DNA of 64,000 nucleotides, from NCBI RefSeq assembly GCF_000379065.1, contig NZ_KB900614.1:3121988-3185987 (forward strand), read 5' to 3'. The stretch comes from Salinispora mooreana. Its GTDB lineage: Bacteria > Actinomycetota > Actinomycetes > Mycobacteriales > Micromonosporaceae. The position numbers were made by a program, and so were the translations under genes. The notes below the pieces were generated by a model. It was not told the DNA's origin, did no database searches, and saw only the letters and a program-made list of their open reading frames with translations. Below are positions 46,674-56,229 of the stretch, piece by piece (the stretch's first letter is position 1; every line of letters begins with the position of its first letter).

Positions 46674-46768
46674 CCCGCCCACGGCCCTGGGCACCCTCGG
46701 TGTGGCCGGAACGAGGGCGCTGGCACGCACCGTCACCGTGGCCAAGATCACAGTCTCGAGCTCCGGCG

Positions 46769-46774
46769 TAGACT
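46769..46774 (+). promoter_or_regulatory. -10 hexamer, leaderless promoter of deoC
   Basis: TAGACT ends seven bases before ATG 46782. Confidence 0.6.
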
Positions 46775-46781
46775 CCGGCTC

Positions 46782-47792
46782 ATGACGGCGACAGCGATGT
46801 CGGCCCGGTCGGACCTCACCGAGCTGGGACGATCCGAGACCGCCCTCCGGGCGTTCCTTCACGGCCTGCCCGGCGTGGACCAGGTCGGCGCCGAGCAGCG
46901 GGCGGCGCAGCTCGGCACCCGTTCGATCAAGGCCACGGCGAAGGCCTGGGCGATCGACCTGGCGATCCGGATGGTCGACCTGACCACGCTGGAGGGGGCC
47001 GACACCCCCGGGAAGGTGCGGGCGCTCGCCGCCAAGGCCCTACGCCCCGACCCCGCCGACCCGTCCTGTCCGCACGTCGGCGCCGTCTGCGTCTACCCGT
47101 CGATGGTCCCGTACGTGGCCGAGGTCCTTCGCGGGCCGGCCGGCGGGGCAGGACCGGCCGGCGCCGCAGCGGCACCAGCCGGAGCCGGCGTGGTACACCT
47201 GGCCAGCGTGGCGACCGCCTTCCCCTCCGGCCAGGCACCGCTGGAGGTCAAGCTCGCCGACACCCGAGCTGCGGTCGCAGCCGGCGCCGACGAGATCGAC
47301 ATGGTGATTAACCGGAGCGCCTTCCTGACCGGCCAGTACCAGGAGGTCTACGACGAGATCGTGGCCGTCCGGGAAGCCAGCGGCCCGGCCCACCTCAAGG
47401 TGATCCTGGAAACCGGGGAGCTCTCCACCTACGACAACGTCCGCCGCGCATCCTGGCTCGCCATGCTGGCCGGCGCGGACTTCATCAAGACCTCCACCGG
47501 CAAGGTCCCGGCGGCGGCCACCCCGCCCGTGACGCTGGTGATGCTGGAGGCAGTCCGGGACTTCCGTGCCGCGACCGGACGGCAGGTCGGCGTGAAGCCG
47601 GCCGGCGGCATCAAGACCACCAAAGATGCCATCAGGTACCTCGTGCTGGTCAACGAGACGGTCGGTGCGGACTGGCTGGACCCGGACTGGTTCCGGTTCG
47701 GCGCCTCCAGCCTCCTCAACGACCTGCTGATGCAGCGCACCAAGCTGACGACCGGCGACTATGCCGGTCCCGACCACTTCACCCGGGACTGA
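46782..47792 (+). CDS. deoC: Deoxyribose-phosphate aldolase
   Basis: 336 residues. Class I aldolase that cleaves 2-deoxyribose 5-phosphate to glyceraldehyde 3-phosphate and acetaldehyde in deoxynucleoside catabolism. Schiff-base Lys in DFIKTSTGK, with the catalytic Lys in VGVKPAGGIKT. EIDMVINRSAFL and VILETGEL complete the pocket. It is longer than E. coli DeoC because of an N-terminal extension and an Ala/Gly/Pro insertion around residues 115-130 (PAGGAGPAGAAAAPAGAG). First gene of an operon with two aldehyde-dehydrogenase-family genes, which could oxidise the acetaldehyde released. Leaderless start. Confidence 0.95.
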   Translation: MTATAMSARSDLTELGRSETALRAFLHGLPGVDQVGAEQRAAQLGTRSIKATAKAWAIDLAIRMVDLTTLEGADTPGKVRALAAKALRPDPADPSCPHVGAVCVYPSMVPYVAEVLRGPAGGAGPAGAAAAPAGAGVVHLASVATAFPSGQAPLEVKLADTRAAVAAGADEIDMVINRSAFLTGQYQEVYDEIVAVREASGPAHLKVILETGELSTYDNVRRASWLAMLAGADFIKTSTGKVPAAATPPVTLVMLEAVRDFRAATGRQVGVKPAGGIKTTKDAIRYLVLVNETVGADWLDPDWFRFGASSLLNDLLMQRTKLTTGDYAGPDHFTRD

Positions 47793-47797
47793 GCGCG

Positions 47798-49220
<1,423 letters not shown>

Positions 49221-49228
<8 letters not shown>

Positions 49229-50060
49229 GCGGGTCGCGGTACGAAAGACGTACAAGCTCTACATCGGCGGGAAGTTCCCGCGCAGCGAGTCGGGACGGTC
49301 GTATCTCGTGCAGTCAGGTGAGAACAGCACGGCCAACGTGGCGCTCGCCTCGCGCAAGGACGCACGGGACGCTGTCGTGGCGGCCCGGGCCGCCGGTTCG
49401 GGTTGGGCCGGCGCGACCGCGTACAACCGGGGTCAGATCCTCTACCGCGCCGCCGAGATGCTGGAGGGCCGACGCGAGCAGTTCGTGGCCCTGGGCATCC
49501 CCGGTGACGAGGTGGACGCCGCGACCGACCGTTGGGTCTGGTACGCCGGCTGGTCGGACAAGCTGCCCCAGGTGCGGGGCGGTGTGAACCCGGTCGCTGG
49601 CCCGTACCTCAACCTGTCGACGCCGGAGCCGACCGGCGTGGTGGCGGTGGTGGCCCCCGCGGCACCGGCGCTGCTCGGCCTGGTCAGTGTGATCGCCCCG
49701 GCGATCGTGAGCGGAAACACGGTGGTCGTGGCGGCCTCGCCCACCGACCCCCTCGCCGCGGTGACGCTGGCCGAGGTGCTGGCCACCGCCGACCTGCCCG
49801 CCGGGGTGGTCAACATCCTGACCGGTCGCCTCCAGGAGACCGTCCCGTCGCTGGCGGGCCATCGGGATGTCAACGCCCTCGACCTGACGGGCGTGGCCGA
49901 CGCCGAGCTGGCGACGAGTCTGGAGGTCAAGGCGGCGGAGAACCTCAAGCGGGTACTGCGTCCCGTCCCAGCCAACCACGACTGGTACGCCGATCCCGGC
50001 CTGGCCCGGATGACGGCACTGCTGGAGACGAAGACGGTCTGGCACCCCAAGGGCGGGTAG
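49221..50060 (+). CDS. Half-length aldehyde-dehydrogenase-family protein without catalytic Cys
   Basis: 279 residues corresponding to the N-terminal cofactor-domain half of an aldehyde dehydrogenase (VAVVAPAAPALLGLVSVIAP, AGVVNILTGRLQETVPSLAGH). It stops before the nucleophile region, lacks the usual Pro-Trp-Asn in the substrate tunnel (PAAPALL instead) and has no catalytic Glu motif, so it cannot be an active dehydrogenase. The ATG-proximal end overlaps the complete enzyme's stop, implying coupled production at similar levels. It may be a structural partner of the complete enzyme. Base composition and frame are intact, so it does not look like recent decay. Confidence 0.8.
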
Positions 50061-50066
50061 CGGACA

Positions 50067-50085
50067 CTACTACGCAGGGTAGGAT
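50067..50085. promoter_or_regulatory. BlaI operator candidate
   Basis: CTACTACGCAGGGTAGGAT has inner arms CTAC (70s) and GTAG around a short spacer, resembling the TACTAC...GTAGTA dyads of BlaI/MecI repressors. It overlaps the -10 of blaI. Confidence 0.4.
50080..50085 (+). promoter_or_regulatory. -10 hexamer, leaderless promoter of blaI
   Basis: TAGGAT ends six bases before GTG 50092. Confidence 0.6.
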
Positions 50086-50091
50086 TACCGG

Positions 50092-50544
50092 GTGACCCGG
50101 CTCGGCGAGCTCGAACGCGCAGTGATGGATGTGCTGTGGGACCTACTCCCCGGCAGGTCAGCGGGGCTCATGGTGCGGGAGGTCGTCGATGCCCTCGCCG
50201 GGCGCGAGCTGGCCTACACCACCGTGCTGACCGTGCTGGACCGACTCTCCGGCAAGGGCATGGTGCGGCGGGAACGCGAGGGGCGGGCCTGGCGCTACCG
50301 GGCCGCCGCAAGCCGAGAGGCGCACATCGCCAAGCTCATGCTCGACGCGCTGGATCTCGGCGGTAGCCGAGACGCCGCCCTGGTGCGCTTCGCCCGGTCG
50401 GTGACCGGCACCGAGGCGGAGGTGCTGCGCGCCGCGTTGAGCGCGGCGGGCGAGCCCAGCACACCGGCCAGCCCCGTCACACCGGCGGACCCCACCACAC
50501 CGACGGTCCCGGCCACACCGGCCGCCAAGGCGCCGGAGCACTAG
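50092..50544 (+). CDS. blaI: BlaI/MecI family transcriptional repressor
   Basis: A 150-residue winged-helix repressor. The DNA-binding domain has LGELERAVMDVLWDLLPGRS, VREVVDALAGRELAYTTVLTVLDRL and KGMVRREREGRAWRYRA. A dimerisation helix follows and the C-terminal 30 residues are a Pro/Thr/Ala tail (SPVTPADPTTPTVP) not usual for the family. In Gram-positives BlaI is inactivated by cleavage through the membrane protease encoded next to it; an M56 peptidase gene follows after 10 bases. Leaderless start at GTG 50092 within a dyad, consistent with autorepression. Targets beyond the pair are unknown. Confidence 0.9.
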   Translation: MTRLGELERAVMDVLWDLLPGRSAGLMVREVVDALAGRELAYTTVLTVLDRLSGKGMVRREREGRAWRYRAAASREAHIAKLMLDALDLGGSRDAALVRFARSVTGTEAEVLRAALSAAGEPSTPASPVTPADPTTPTVPATPAAKAPEH

Positions 50545-50554
50545 GGCGGCCCGC

Positions 50555-51460
50555 ATGACGTACGCGCTGCATTTCGGGCTCGCGGTGCTGGCCTGCTGGC
50601 TCACCGCGCAGGTGTTGGCCAGTTCGACCTGGACCTGGCGCAGCCCGCGGGTGGCCATTCTCTGCTGGCAGGCGGTCGGCCTGGCGGCTGGCCTGGCGGC
50701 GATGGGTCTCCCGATGGCCCTCGGCCTGGCCGCCTACGACCTACCGACCGGCAGCGCCCTCTGGGCCCTCGCCGGGGAGCTGCGGCGCGGCGCGTGGCCA
50801 GCCGGGGTATCCGCGCTCCAGCTCGGGCTCGTCGGTCTCGGCTGCGGAATCGGCGTGGTGCTGTTCACCACCACCCTCCGCAGCCTGTACAGCGCTGTCC
50901 GGGCCCAACGCCGCCACCGGGATCTGCTCACGCTGGTCGCCCGGCAGGATCCGACGGTGCCCGGCGCACTGGTGCTCGACCATCCGAGTGCGGCCGCGTA
51001 CTGCCTGCCCGGGGTACGGCCTCGGGTTGTCGTGAGTGCCGGCACCCTCGACCTGCTGGACCGGGCCGAACTGGCGGCCGTGCTCACCCACGAACGGGCC
51101 CACGCCCAGGAACGGCACGATCTCGTCCTGTTGCCGTTCACCGCGCTCCGCCGGGTGCTGCCCTGGCTCCGCTGGGTACGGGACGCACACGAGCGAGTCG
51201 CCCTGCTCGTCGAGATGCGCGCCGATGACAAGGCCCGCGAGCGGCATGCCGAGGCACCCCTGGCGGGCGCGCTGCGCCGGTTCGCCGCCGCTGGTGACCG
51301 ACTCACCCCGGCCGGCACCCTGGGCCTTGGCGACCACGACCTCGAACTGCGGGTCCACCGGCTGCTGGAGTCGGGACGACCGCCCCGGCTGGTCGGGGCC
51401 ACCGCGCTGGCGGTGACGACCACGCTGGTCGCCCTACCGGTCTCGCTGTTCCTGAGCTGA
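50555..51460 (+). CDS. M56-family membrane metallopeptidase
   Basis: 301 residues with four or five predicted membrane helices. The zinc motif HERAHAQERHD (HExxH) follows AAVLTHERAH near residue 180, and a downstream Glu in VEMRADD may be the third ligand. This is the protease half of BlaR1/MecR1, without the extracellular penicillin-binding sensor domain, so it cannot sense beta-lactams by that route. Context as the second gene of a BlaI operon suggests it cleaves or triggers loss of BlaI. Start is ATG 50555. Confidence 0.87.
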   Translation: MTYALHFGLAVLACWLTAQVLASSTWTWRSPRVAILCWQAVGLAAGLAAMGLPMALGLAAYDLPTGSALWALAGELRRGAWPAGVSALQLGLVGLGCGIGVVLFTTTLRSLYSAVRAQRRHRDLLTLVARQDPTVPGALVLDHPSAAAYCLPGVRPRVVVSAGTLDLLDRAELAAVLTHERAHAQERHDLVLLPFTALRRVLPWLRWVRDAHERVALLVEMRADDKARERHAEAPLAGALRRFAAAGDRLTPAGTLGLGDHDLELRVHRLLESGRPPRLVGATALAVTTTLVALPVSLFLS

Positions 51461-51491
51461 TGGCCGCGGCACCACCGGAGTCCGGCCCGAC

Positions 51492-51497
51492 TAGGCT
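51492..51497 (+). promoter_or_regulatory. -10 hexamer of the cydDC transcript
   Basis: TAGGCT ends seven bases before ATG 51505, the first codon of an 18-codon leader ORF. Confidence 0.55.
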
Positions 51498-51504
51498 TTG
51501 CGAA

Positions 51505-51561
51505 ATGTGCAGGTGGGTGTTCCGGGGACGGACTGACCGTAGGGCACCGGGACAGCGGTGA
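51505..51561 (+). CDS. Leaderless upstream ORF overlapping cydD
   Basis: An 18-codon frame, MCRWVFRGRTDRRAPGQR, starts seven bases after TAGGCT and stops in GTGA with the cydD start codon. cydD has no good Shine-Dalgarno, so its translation probably depends on ribosomes finishing this ORF. Codon 2 is Cys (TGC) and codon 4 Trp. CydDC exports cysteine and glutathione, so a Cys-sensing role is suggestive, but unlike the polycysteine leaders of mycobacteria there is only one Cys codon. Confidence 0.5.
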   Translation: MCRWVFRGRTDRRAPGQR

Positions 51562-53231
51562 ACCGTCGTCCCTTCGATCCACGTCTGCTGCGACGGGTCC
51601 CCGCGGCCCGGCGCGACCTCGCCGTGCTCGCGCTCCTCGGCGTACTCGCCGCGGGTCTGGTGCTGGCGCAGGCGACCGCGCTCGCCGCACTGCTCGCCAC
51701 CGCGTTCGACGGACAGCTCAACCGACCCGCGTTGGCCGGCTTCGTCGCCGCGATCAGCGCCCGATCGCTGCTGGTGTGGGCGCAGGGAACGGTGTCGGCC
51801 CGGGTCGCCGCGACGGTCAAGGCAGCGCTGCGGGCCGAGTTGCTCGGCGCGGTCGGTCGACACGGCCCGACCTGGGTCGCCGGGCAGCGAGCGGGACAGC
51901 TGGCCACCCTGGCCGGGCGCGGGCTGGACGCGCTGGACGCCTACTTCACCGGGTACCTGCCGCAGCTTGTACTCAGCGTCACCGTGCCGATCGCCGTACT
52001 CGCCCGGATCTTCGTCGCCGACTGGAGCTCCGCCCTCATCATCGCGGTCACCCTCCCCCTCATCCCGATCTTCGGTGCGCTGCTCGGCTGGCAGGCGCAG
52101 GCGGCGACGGAACGTCAGTGGCGGCGGCTCGCGCTGCTCGGCGGGCACTTCCTGGACATGATCGCCGGCCTCCCGACGCTGTGGACGTTCGGCCGGGCCC
52201 GGTCGCAGACCGAGGTGGTCCGCCGGATGGCCGACGGGCACCGGGTGGCGACCATGCGAACGCTGCGCATCGCGTTCCTCTCCGCGCTGGTGCTGGAGTT
52301 GGTCGCCACCCTCTCCGTCGCGCTGGTCGCGGTGCCGGTCGGCGTCCGGCTGCTCGGCGGCGGGCTGACCCTGCAGACCGCGCTGCTGGTGCTGCTCCTC
52401 ACCCCCGAGGCGTATCTGCCGCTGCGGGCTGCCGGCAGCCGCTTCCACGCCAGCATGGAGGGGCTCACCGCGCTGGACGAGGCGCTCACCCTCTCTGCCG
52501 GGGCACCCGACGCCGGCGCCGGGGCAGGCCCGGCCCAGCCGAACGGCCGGGGCGTGATCCGGTTCGAGGGTGTCACCGTCGCCTACGATCGGACCACGGC
52601 GCTACGCGATGTCACGCTGACCATCCAGCCCGGCGAGCGGATCGCGGTGGTCGGGCCGAGCGGCGCCGGCAAGAGCACCCTGCTGAACCTGCTGCTTGGA
52701 TTTGTTCGGCCTACCTCCGGCCGGCTGACCGTGGACGGCGTCGACCTGGCCCAGGCCGACCTGGACGCCTGGCGCCGCCACCTCGCCTGGGTTCCGCAGC
52801 GGGCCCACCTCTTCGCCGCCTCACTGGCCGACAACATCCGTCTCGGCTCCCCTGACCTGCCCGACGCCGCGCTGTCCGACGCCGTACGCGACGCGGCGCT
52901 GACCGATGTCGTCGCCGCGCTCCCCGACGGGCTGTTCACCCGCCTCGGTGAGCGGGGGCACGGCCTCTCCAGTGGTCAACGACAACGGGTCGCGCTGGCC
53001 CGTGCCTTCCTCCGGGACGCACCGGTGGTGCTGCTCGACGAACCGACCGCCCGCCTGGACTCAGCGAGCGAGTCCGCCGTCCTCAGGTCCACCCGCGCGC
53101 TGGTGGCCGGTCGCACCGCGCTGCTGGTGGCCCATCGTCCCGCGCTGCTGGCCGACGCGGACCGCGTGCTGCGGGTCGCCGACGGGCGGGTTACCGAGCT
53201 CACCTCGACCCCTGCCGCGAGGACGACCTGA
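51558..53231 (+). CDS. cydD: Thiol reductant ABC exporter subunit CydD
   Basis: A 557-residue half-transporter with six membrane helices and an ATPase domain. Walker A is [13 protein letters not shown], the signature GLSSGQRQRVALARAF and Walker B VVLLDEPTARLD. CydDC exports cysteine and glutathione to the outside of the membrane and is needed for cytochrome bd assembly. The N-terminus (FDPRLLRRVPAARRDLAVLALLG) is typical for CydD. Start is GTG 51558, overlapping a leader ORF stop. The next gene, cydC, starts within its stop codon (TGATG). No cydAB is present in this window. Confidence 0.9.
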   Translation: MNRRPFDPRLLRRVPAARRDLAVLALLGVLAAGLVLAQATALAALLATAFDGQLNRPALAGFVAAISARSLLVWAQGTVSARVAATVKAALRAELLGAVGRHGPTWVAGQRAGQLATLAGRGLDALDAYFTGYLPQLVLSVTVPIAVLARIFVADWSSALIIAVTLPLIPIFGALLGWQAQAATERQWRRLALLGGHFLDMIAGLPTLWTFGRARSQTEVVRRMADGHRVATMRTLRIAFLSALVLELVATLSVALVAVPVGVRLLGGGLTLQTALLVLLLTPEAYLPLRAAGSRFHASMEGLTALDEALTLSAGAPDAGAGAGPAQPNGRGVIRFEGVTVAYDRTTALRDVTLTIQPGERIAVVGPSGAGKSTLLNLLLGFVRPTSGRLTVDGVDLAQADLDAWRRHLAWVPQRAHLFAASLADNIRLGSPDLPDAALSDAVRDAALTDVVAALPDGLFTRLGERGHGLSSGQRQRVALARAFLRDAPVVLLDEPTARLDSASESAVLRSTRALVAGRTALLVAHRPALLADADRVLRVADGRVTELTSTPAARTT

Positions 53232-55066
53232 TGAGTGTCTCCGACCCGACCAGCTATCCGGGTGCTCCCCCGACCGACGGCACCGAGGACGATGCGGCGG
53301 CGCGGTCCACCGGGCGTGCCGACGCGCCGGAGTGGGTGGTGCTGCGACTGGCCCGCCCCTATGTGAACCGGCTAATCGGGGCGGGCCTACTCGCCGCCGC
53401 CACCGAATTCGCCGCGCTGGCCCTGATGTCCACCGCGACATGGCTGCTGATGAGCGCCGCGGGCCGCCCGCCGCTGGACCGGCTGACGGTGGCGATCGTC
53501 GCCGTCCGCGCGCTCGCCATCGGGCGCGGCGTGCTGCGCTACACCGAGCGCCTGGCCGGGCACGACGCGGTGCTGCGGCTGGTCACCGATGTCCGTACCC
53601 GCGTCTTCGCTGCCCTGGCGTCCCGGCGGGACAGCGCCGGGCAGCGCTCCGGCGACGCCCTGAGCCGGCTGGTCTCCGATGTCGAAGCCGTCCAGGACCT
53701 GCTGCTACGGGTCCTCGTACCGGCCACGGCAGCCGGGGTGGTAGGCGTGGTGGCCGTCGCCGCGACCACCTTCGTCTCACCGGCCGCCGCCGGAGCGCTC
53801 GCGGTGGGACTACTGCTTGCGGGGGTCGCGCTGCCGGCGTTGGCCACCGCGCTGACCCGACGCGCCGCCGCCGAGCTGGCGCCGTTACGCGGCGCCCTGG
53901 CCACCGACGCCGTTGACCTCACCCACGGCGCTGCCGACCTCGCCGCCTTCGGGGCCACCGATCGGGCCTGGGGGGCGGCAACCGGCCGGATCCGGCGGTT
54001 GGCCCGAATCGAGCGACGGTTGGCCGCGACCGGCTTCGCGGTGGACGCGCTGGGGGTCCTGGTGGCCGGGCTGACCGCCGGAGCGGTGCTGCTGGTGGCC
54101 TTGGCCGACGGCGTAGCCGGGGTGCTGGTCGGCGTCCTCGCCGTCGGCACGCTGGTCGCCGTCGAGGTCGCGCTCGCCCTCGTCGGCGCCGCCCGGCAGT
54201 GGACCGGCCTCCGCGCCGGCCTCACCCGGGTCGCCGCGCTACTCCAGGAGGCGCCGGCAGCATCCGCGGCCACCCCGCCGGTGCGCCCCGCCCCCACCGC
54301 CGCGGAGATCCGATTCAGCAATGTCACCGTCCGCTACCGCAGCGAGGGGCCGCCCGCCCTCGACCGGCTCCGCCTGGACCTGCCCGCCGGCCGGCGAGTC
54401 GCCGTGGTGGGGCCGAGCGGCGCCGGCAAGAGCACGCTCGCCGCCGTCCTGACCGGAAGCGTACGGCCGACCACCGGACAGATCTTCCTGGACGGACAGG
54501 AGCTCTCCGCCTACCCGGCGGAGCTGCTCCCCCGCTTCGTCGGGGGCCTCCTCGCCGAGACGTACGTCTTTCACGCCACGGTCCGGGAGAACCTGTTGCT
54601 CGGTCGCCCCGGCGCGACCGAGGCGGACCTTGCGGCGGCGACCGGCACCGCCGGGCTGGCAGGTTGGATACGGGAGCAGCCTGACGGCTGGGACACGGTG
54701 GTAGGGGAAGAGGGCGGGCAGCTCTCCGGTGGCCAGCGGCAGCGTCTCGCGCTGGCTCGGGCGCTCCTCGCCGAGCCGGCGGTGCTGGTGCTCGACGAAC
54801 CGACCGAAGGGCTCGACCCGGTGGCCGCGGACGACGTACTGGCGTCCGTGCTGGCCGCCACGCCGGCCCAACGCTCCGTCCTGCTGATCAGCCACCGGCT
54901 GCGCGGCCTCGACGCGGTTGACGAGATCCTGGTGCTCGAATCTGGTCGGGTGGTCCAACGCGGCCGGCATGCCGACCTGGTCGCCACCCCTGGCTGGTAT
55001 CGGGATCAGTGGCAGCTCCAGGAGGCTGCCGAGCGCGGCTATCTCGCTCTCCACCCGCTGCCCTGA
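53231..55066 (+). CDS. cydC: Thiol reductant ABC exporter subunit CydC
   Basis: A 611-residue second half of the CydDC exporter. About 30 polar N-terminal residues are followed by six membrane helices (from RPYVNRLIGAGLLAAATEFA) and an ATPase domain. Walker A is GPSGAGKSTLAAVL, the signature [17 protein letters not shown] and Walker B VLVLDEPTEGLD. Both catalytic Glu residues of the pair are intact, so both ATP sites may work. Coupled to cydD by the TGATG overlap. About 195 bases follow before the next gene; nothing recognised there except a -10-like TAGGGT (55192-55197). Confidence 0.9.
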   Translation: MSVSDPTSYPGAPPTDGTEDDAAARSTGRADAPEWVVLRLARPYVNRLIGAGLLAAATEFAALALMSTATWLLMSAAGRPPLDRLTVAIVAVRALAIGRGVLRYTERLAGHDAVLRLVTDVRTRVFAALASRRDSAGQRSGDALSRLVSDVEAVQDLLLRVLVPATAAGVVGVVAVAATTFVSPAAAGALAVGLLLAGVALPALATALTRRAAAELAPLRGALATDAVDLTHGAADLAAFGATDRAWGAATGRIRRLARIERRLAATGFAVDALGVLVAGLTAGAVLLVALADGVAGVLVGVLAVGTLVAVEVALALVGAARQWTGLRAGLTRVAALLQEAPAASAATPPVRPAPTAAEIRFSNVTVRYRSEGPPALDRLRLDLPAGRRVAVVGPSGAGKSTLAAVLTGSVRPTTGQIFLDGQELSAYPAELLPRFVGGLLAETYVFHATVRENLLLGRPGATEADLAAATGTAGLAGWIREQPDGWDTVVGEEGGQLSGGQRQRLALARALLAEPAVLVLDEPTEGLDPVAADDVLASVLAATPAQRSVLLISHRLRGLDAVDEILVLESGRVVQRGRHADLVATPGWYRDQWQLQEAAERGYLALHPLP

Positions 55067-55191
55067 CCGGGCCAGCGGTTCCGGACTGACGCGCGGTCCG
55101 GGCTACCTCCCGCCGGCGGTCTCGGTCGGTCGCACGTCCGTAATTCCCGATCGCCGCCGGGGTGCCGACACCACAGTCCGCTGTTGCCCAC

Positions 55192-55197
55192 TAGGGT
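55192..55197 (+). promoter_or_regulatory. -10 hexamer of the acidic-protein gene
   Basis: TAGGGT would give a leader of about 60 bases ending in GGAGG before GTG 55264. Confidence 0.4.
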
Positions 55198-55263
55198 ATG
55201 TGCGCGTAGTCACCCGCCGGGTCGACCTGGTGGGTGGGCAATCCGAAGCACACGGAGGTCAGC

Positions 55264-56169
55264 GTGGCCCGCAAGTCGCCTCAACGACCCGACTCCGACG
55301 AGCCTGAACTCGACGAACCGGCGGCCTCCGGCACCGCCGCCGCGTCGGTTGAGGCCTCCCGCGCGCTCTGGGCGGAGCTGCGGATCGACCCGGTGGAGAT
55401 CGCGCTACCCACCGGTACCGGCTACACGCTGCGGGCCTACCGCCCAGCTCGGGAGCTGACCCCGACCGAGGTCGAAGAGCGCGACCAGGACGATCCCTTC
55501 CTCGCCCGGCGACAGGTGGTGACCGAAGAGGACGACGACGATGAGGTCGTCATTCTCGACGAGGAGGTCGCCCAGGAGTTCGCGGAGAGCGACGAGGAGG
55601 AGCGCAAGGCCCGCGGCGACTCCGGCGACGAGACGGAGGCAGCCCCGGCCGAGGACGCGGACGACGCGGACGACGCGGACGACGAAGAGGTACCGGTCTT
55701 CCTCAGTCACAAGGGTCGGCTGCTGCTCTTCAAGACGGCCGAGTCCCTGGTCAGTTTCGTGCGCTCCGGCGCTCCCAACGATCTGTCCCAGCTAGACAGT
55801 TGGGGTGAACTGTCCGAGCGGCTGGAGCCGGCCGATGTCACGCCGCTCGACGAGGACACCTACGAGCTCGACCTGGTCGTGGAGAACCTGCGCGGCGGGC
55901 ACGACGCGTGGGACTCGACGCTGCTCATCGAAGCCGGAGAGATCGCCCGCGACCTCTCGTACGCGCTGCGGCTGCCCGCCGTGCTGGAAATGCTCTCCGC
56001 CGGCTCCAGCCTTGACGACCTGGACGAGGCGCTACGGGCGGCTGCCAACGGGGGGATCGGCGCGTTTCGCGGCCGGCGCCGGCTCAAGAAGATCGGGGCA
56101 CAAACCGCAAGCCTGGGCTGGCGGACCATTGTCGGCAAGATCTCTGCCGTTGTGGACTGGCGCGACTGA
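55264..56169 (+). CDS. Asp/Glu-rich actinobacterial protein, function unknown
   Basis: 301 residues from GTG 55264, with GGAGG upstream. A folded N-terminal segment (SRALWAELRIDPVEIALPTGTGYTLRAYRPARE) is followed by a very acidic region (about residues 90-145, including EEDDDDEVVILDEE and Ala-Asp repeats). A conserved-looking C-terminal domain then begins PVFLSHKGRLLLFKTAESLVSFVRS and ends LGWRTIVGKISAVVDWRD. Homologues in actinobacteria are sometimes labelled primosomal protein without evidence; I do not assign a function. Followed after 60 bases by the IS110-like gene, possibly cotranscribed. Confidence 0.7.
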   Translation: MARKSPQRPDSDEPELDEPAASGTAAASVEASRALWAELRIDPVEIALPTGTGYTLRAYRPARELTPTEVEERDQDDPFLARRQVVTEEDDDDEVVILDEEVAQEFAESDEEERKARGDSGDETEAAPAEDADDADDADDEEVPVFLSHKGRLLLFKTAESLVSFVRSGAPNDLSQLDSWGELSERLEPADVTPLDEDTYELDLVVENLRGGHDAWDSTLLIEAGEIARDLSYALRLPAVLEMLSAGSSLDDLDEALRAAANGGIGAFRGRRRLKKIGAQTASLGWRTIVGKISAVVDWRD

Positions 56170-56229
56170 CCCGTACCAGGGAGCATCATTCTGGCAGAGA
56201 AGACCTGTGTCCCGGGAGGAGGACGACGC

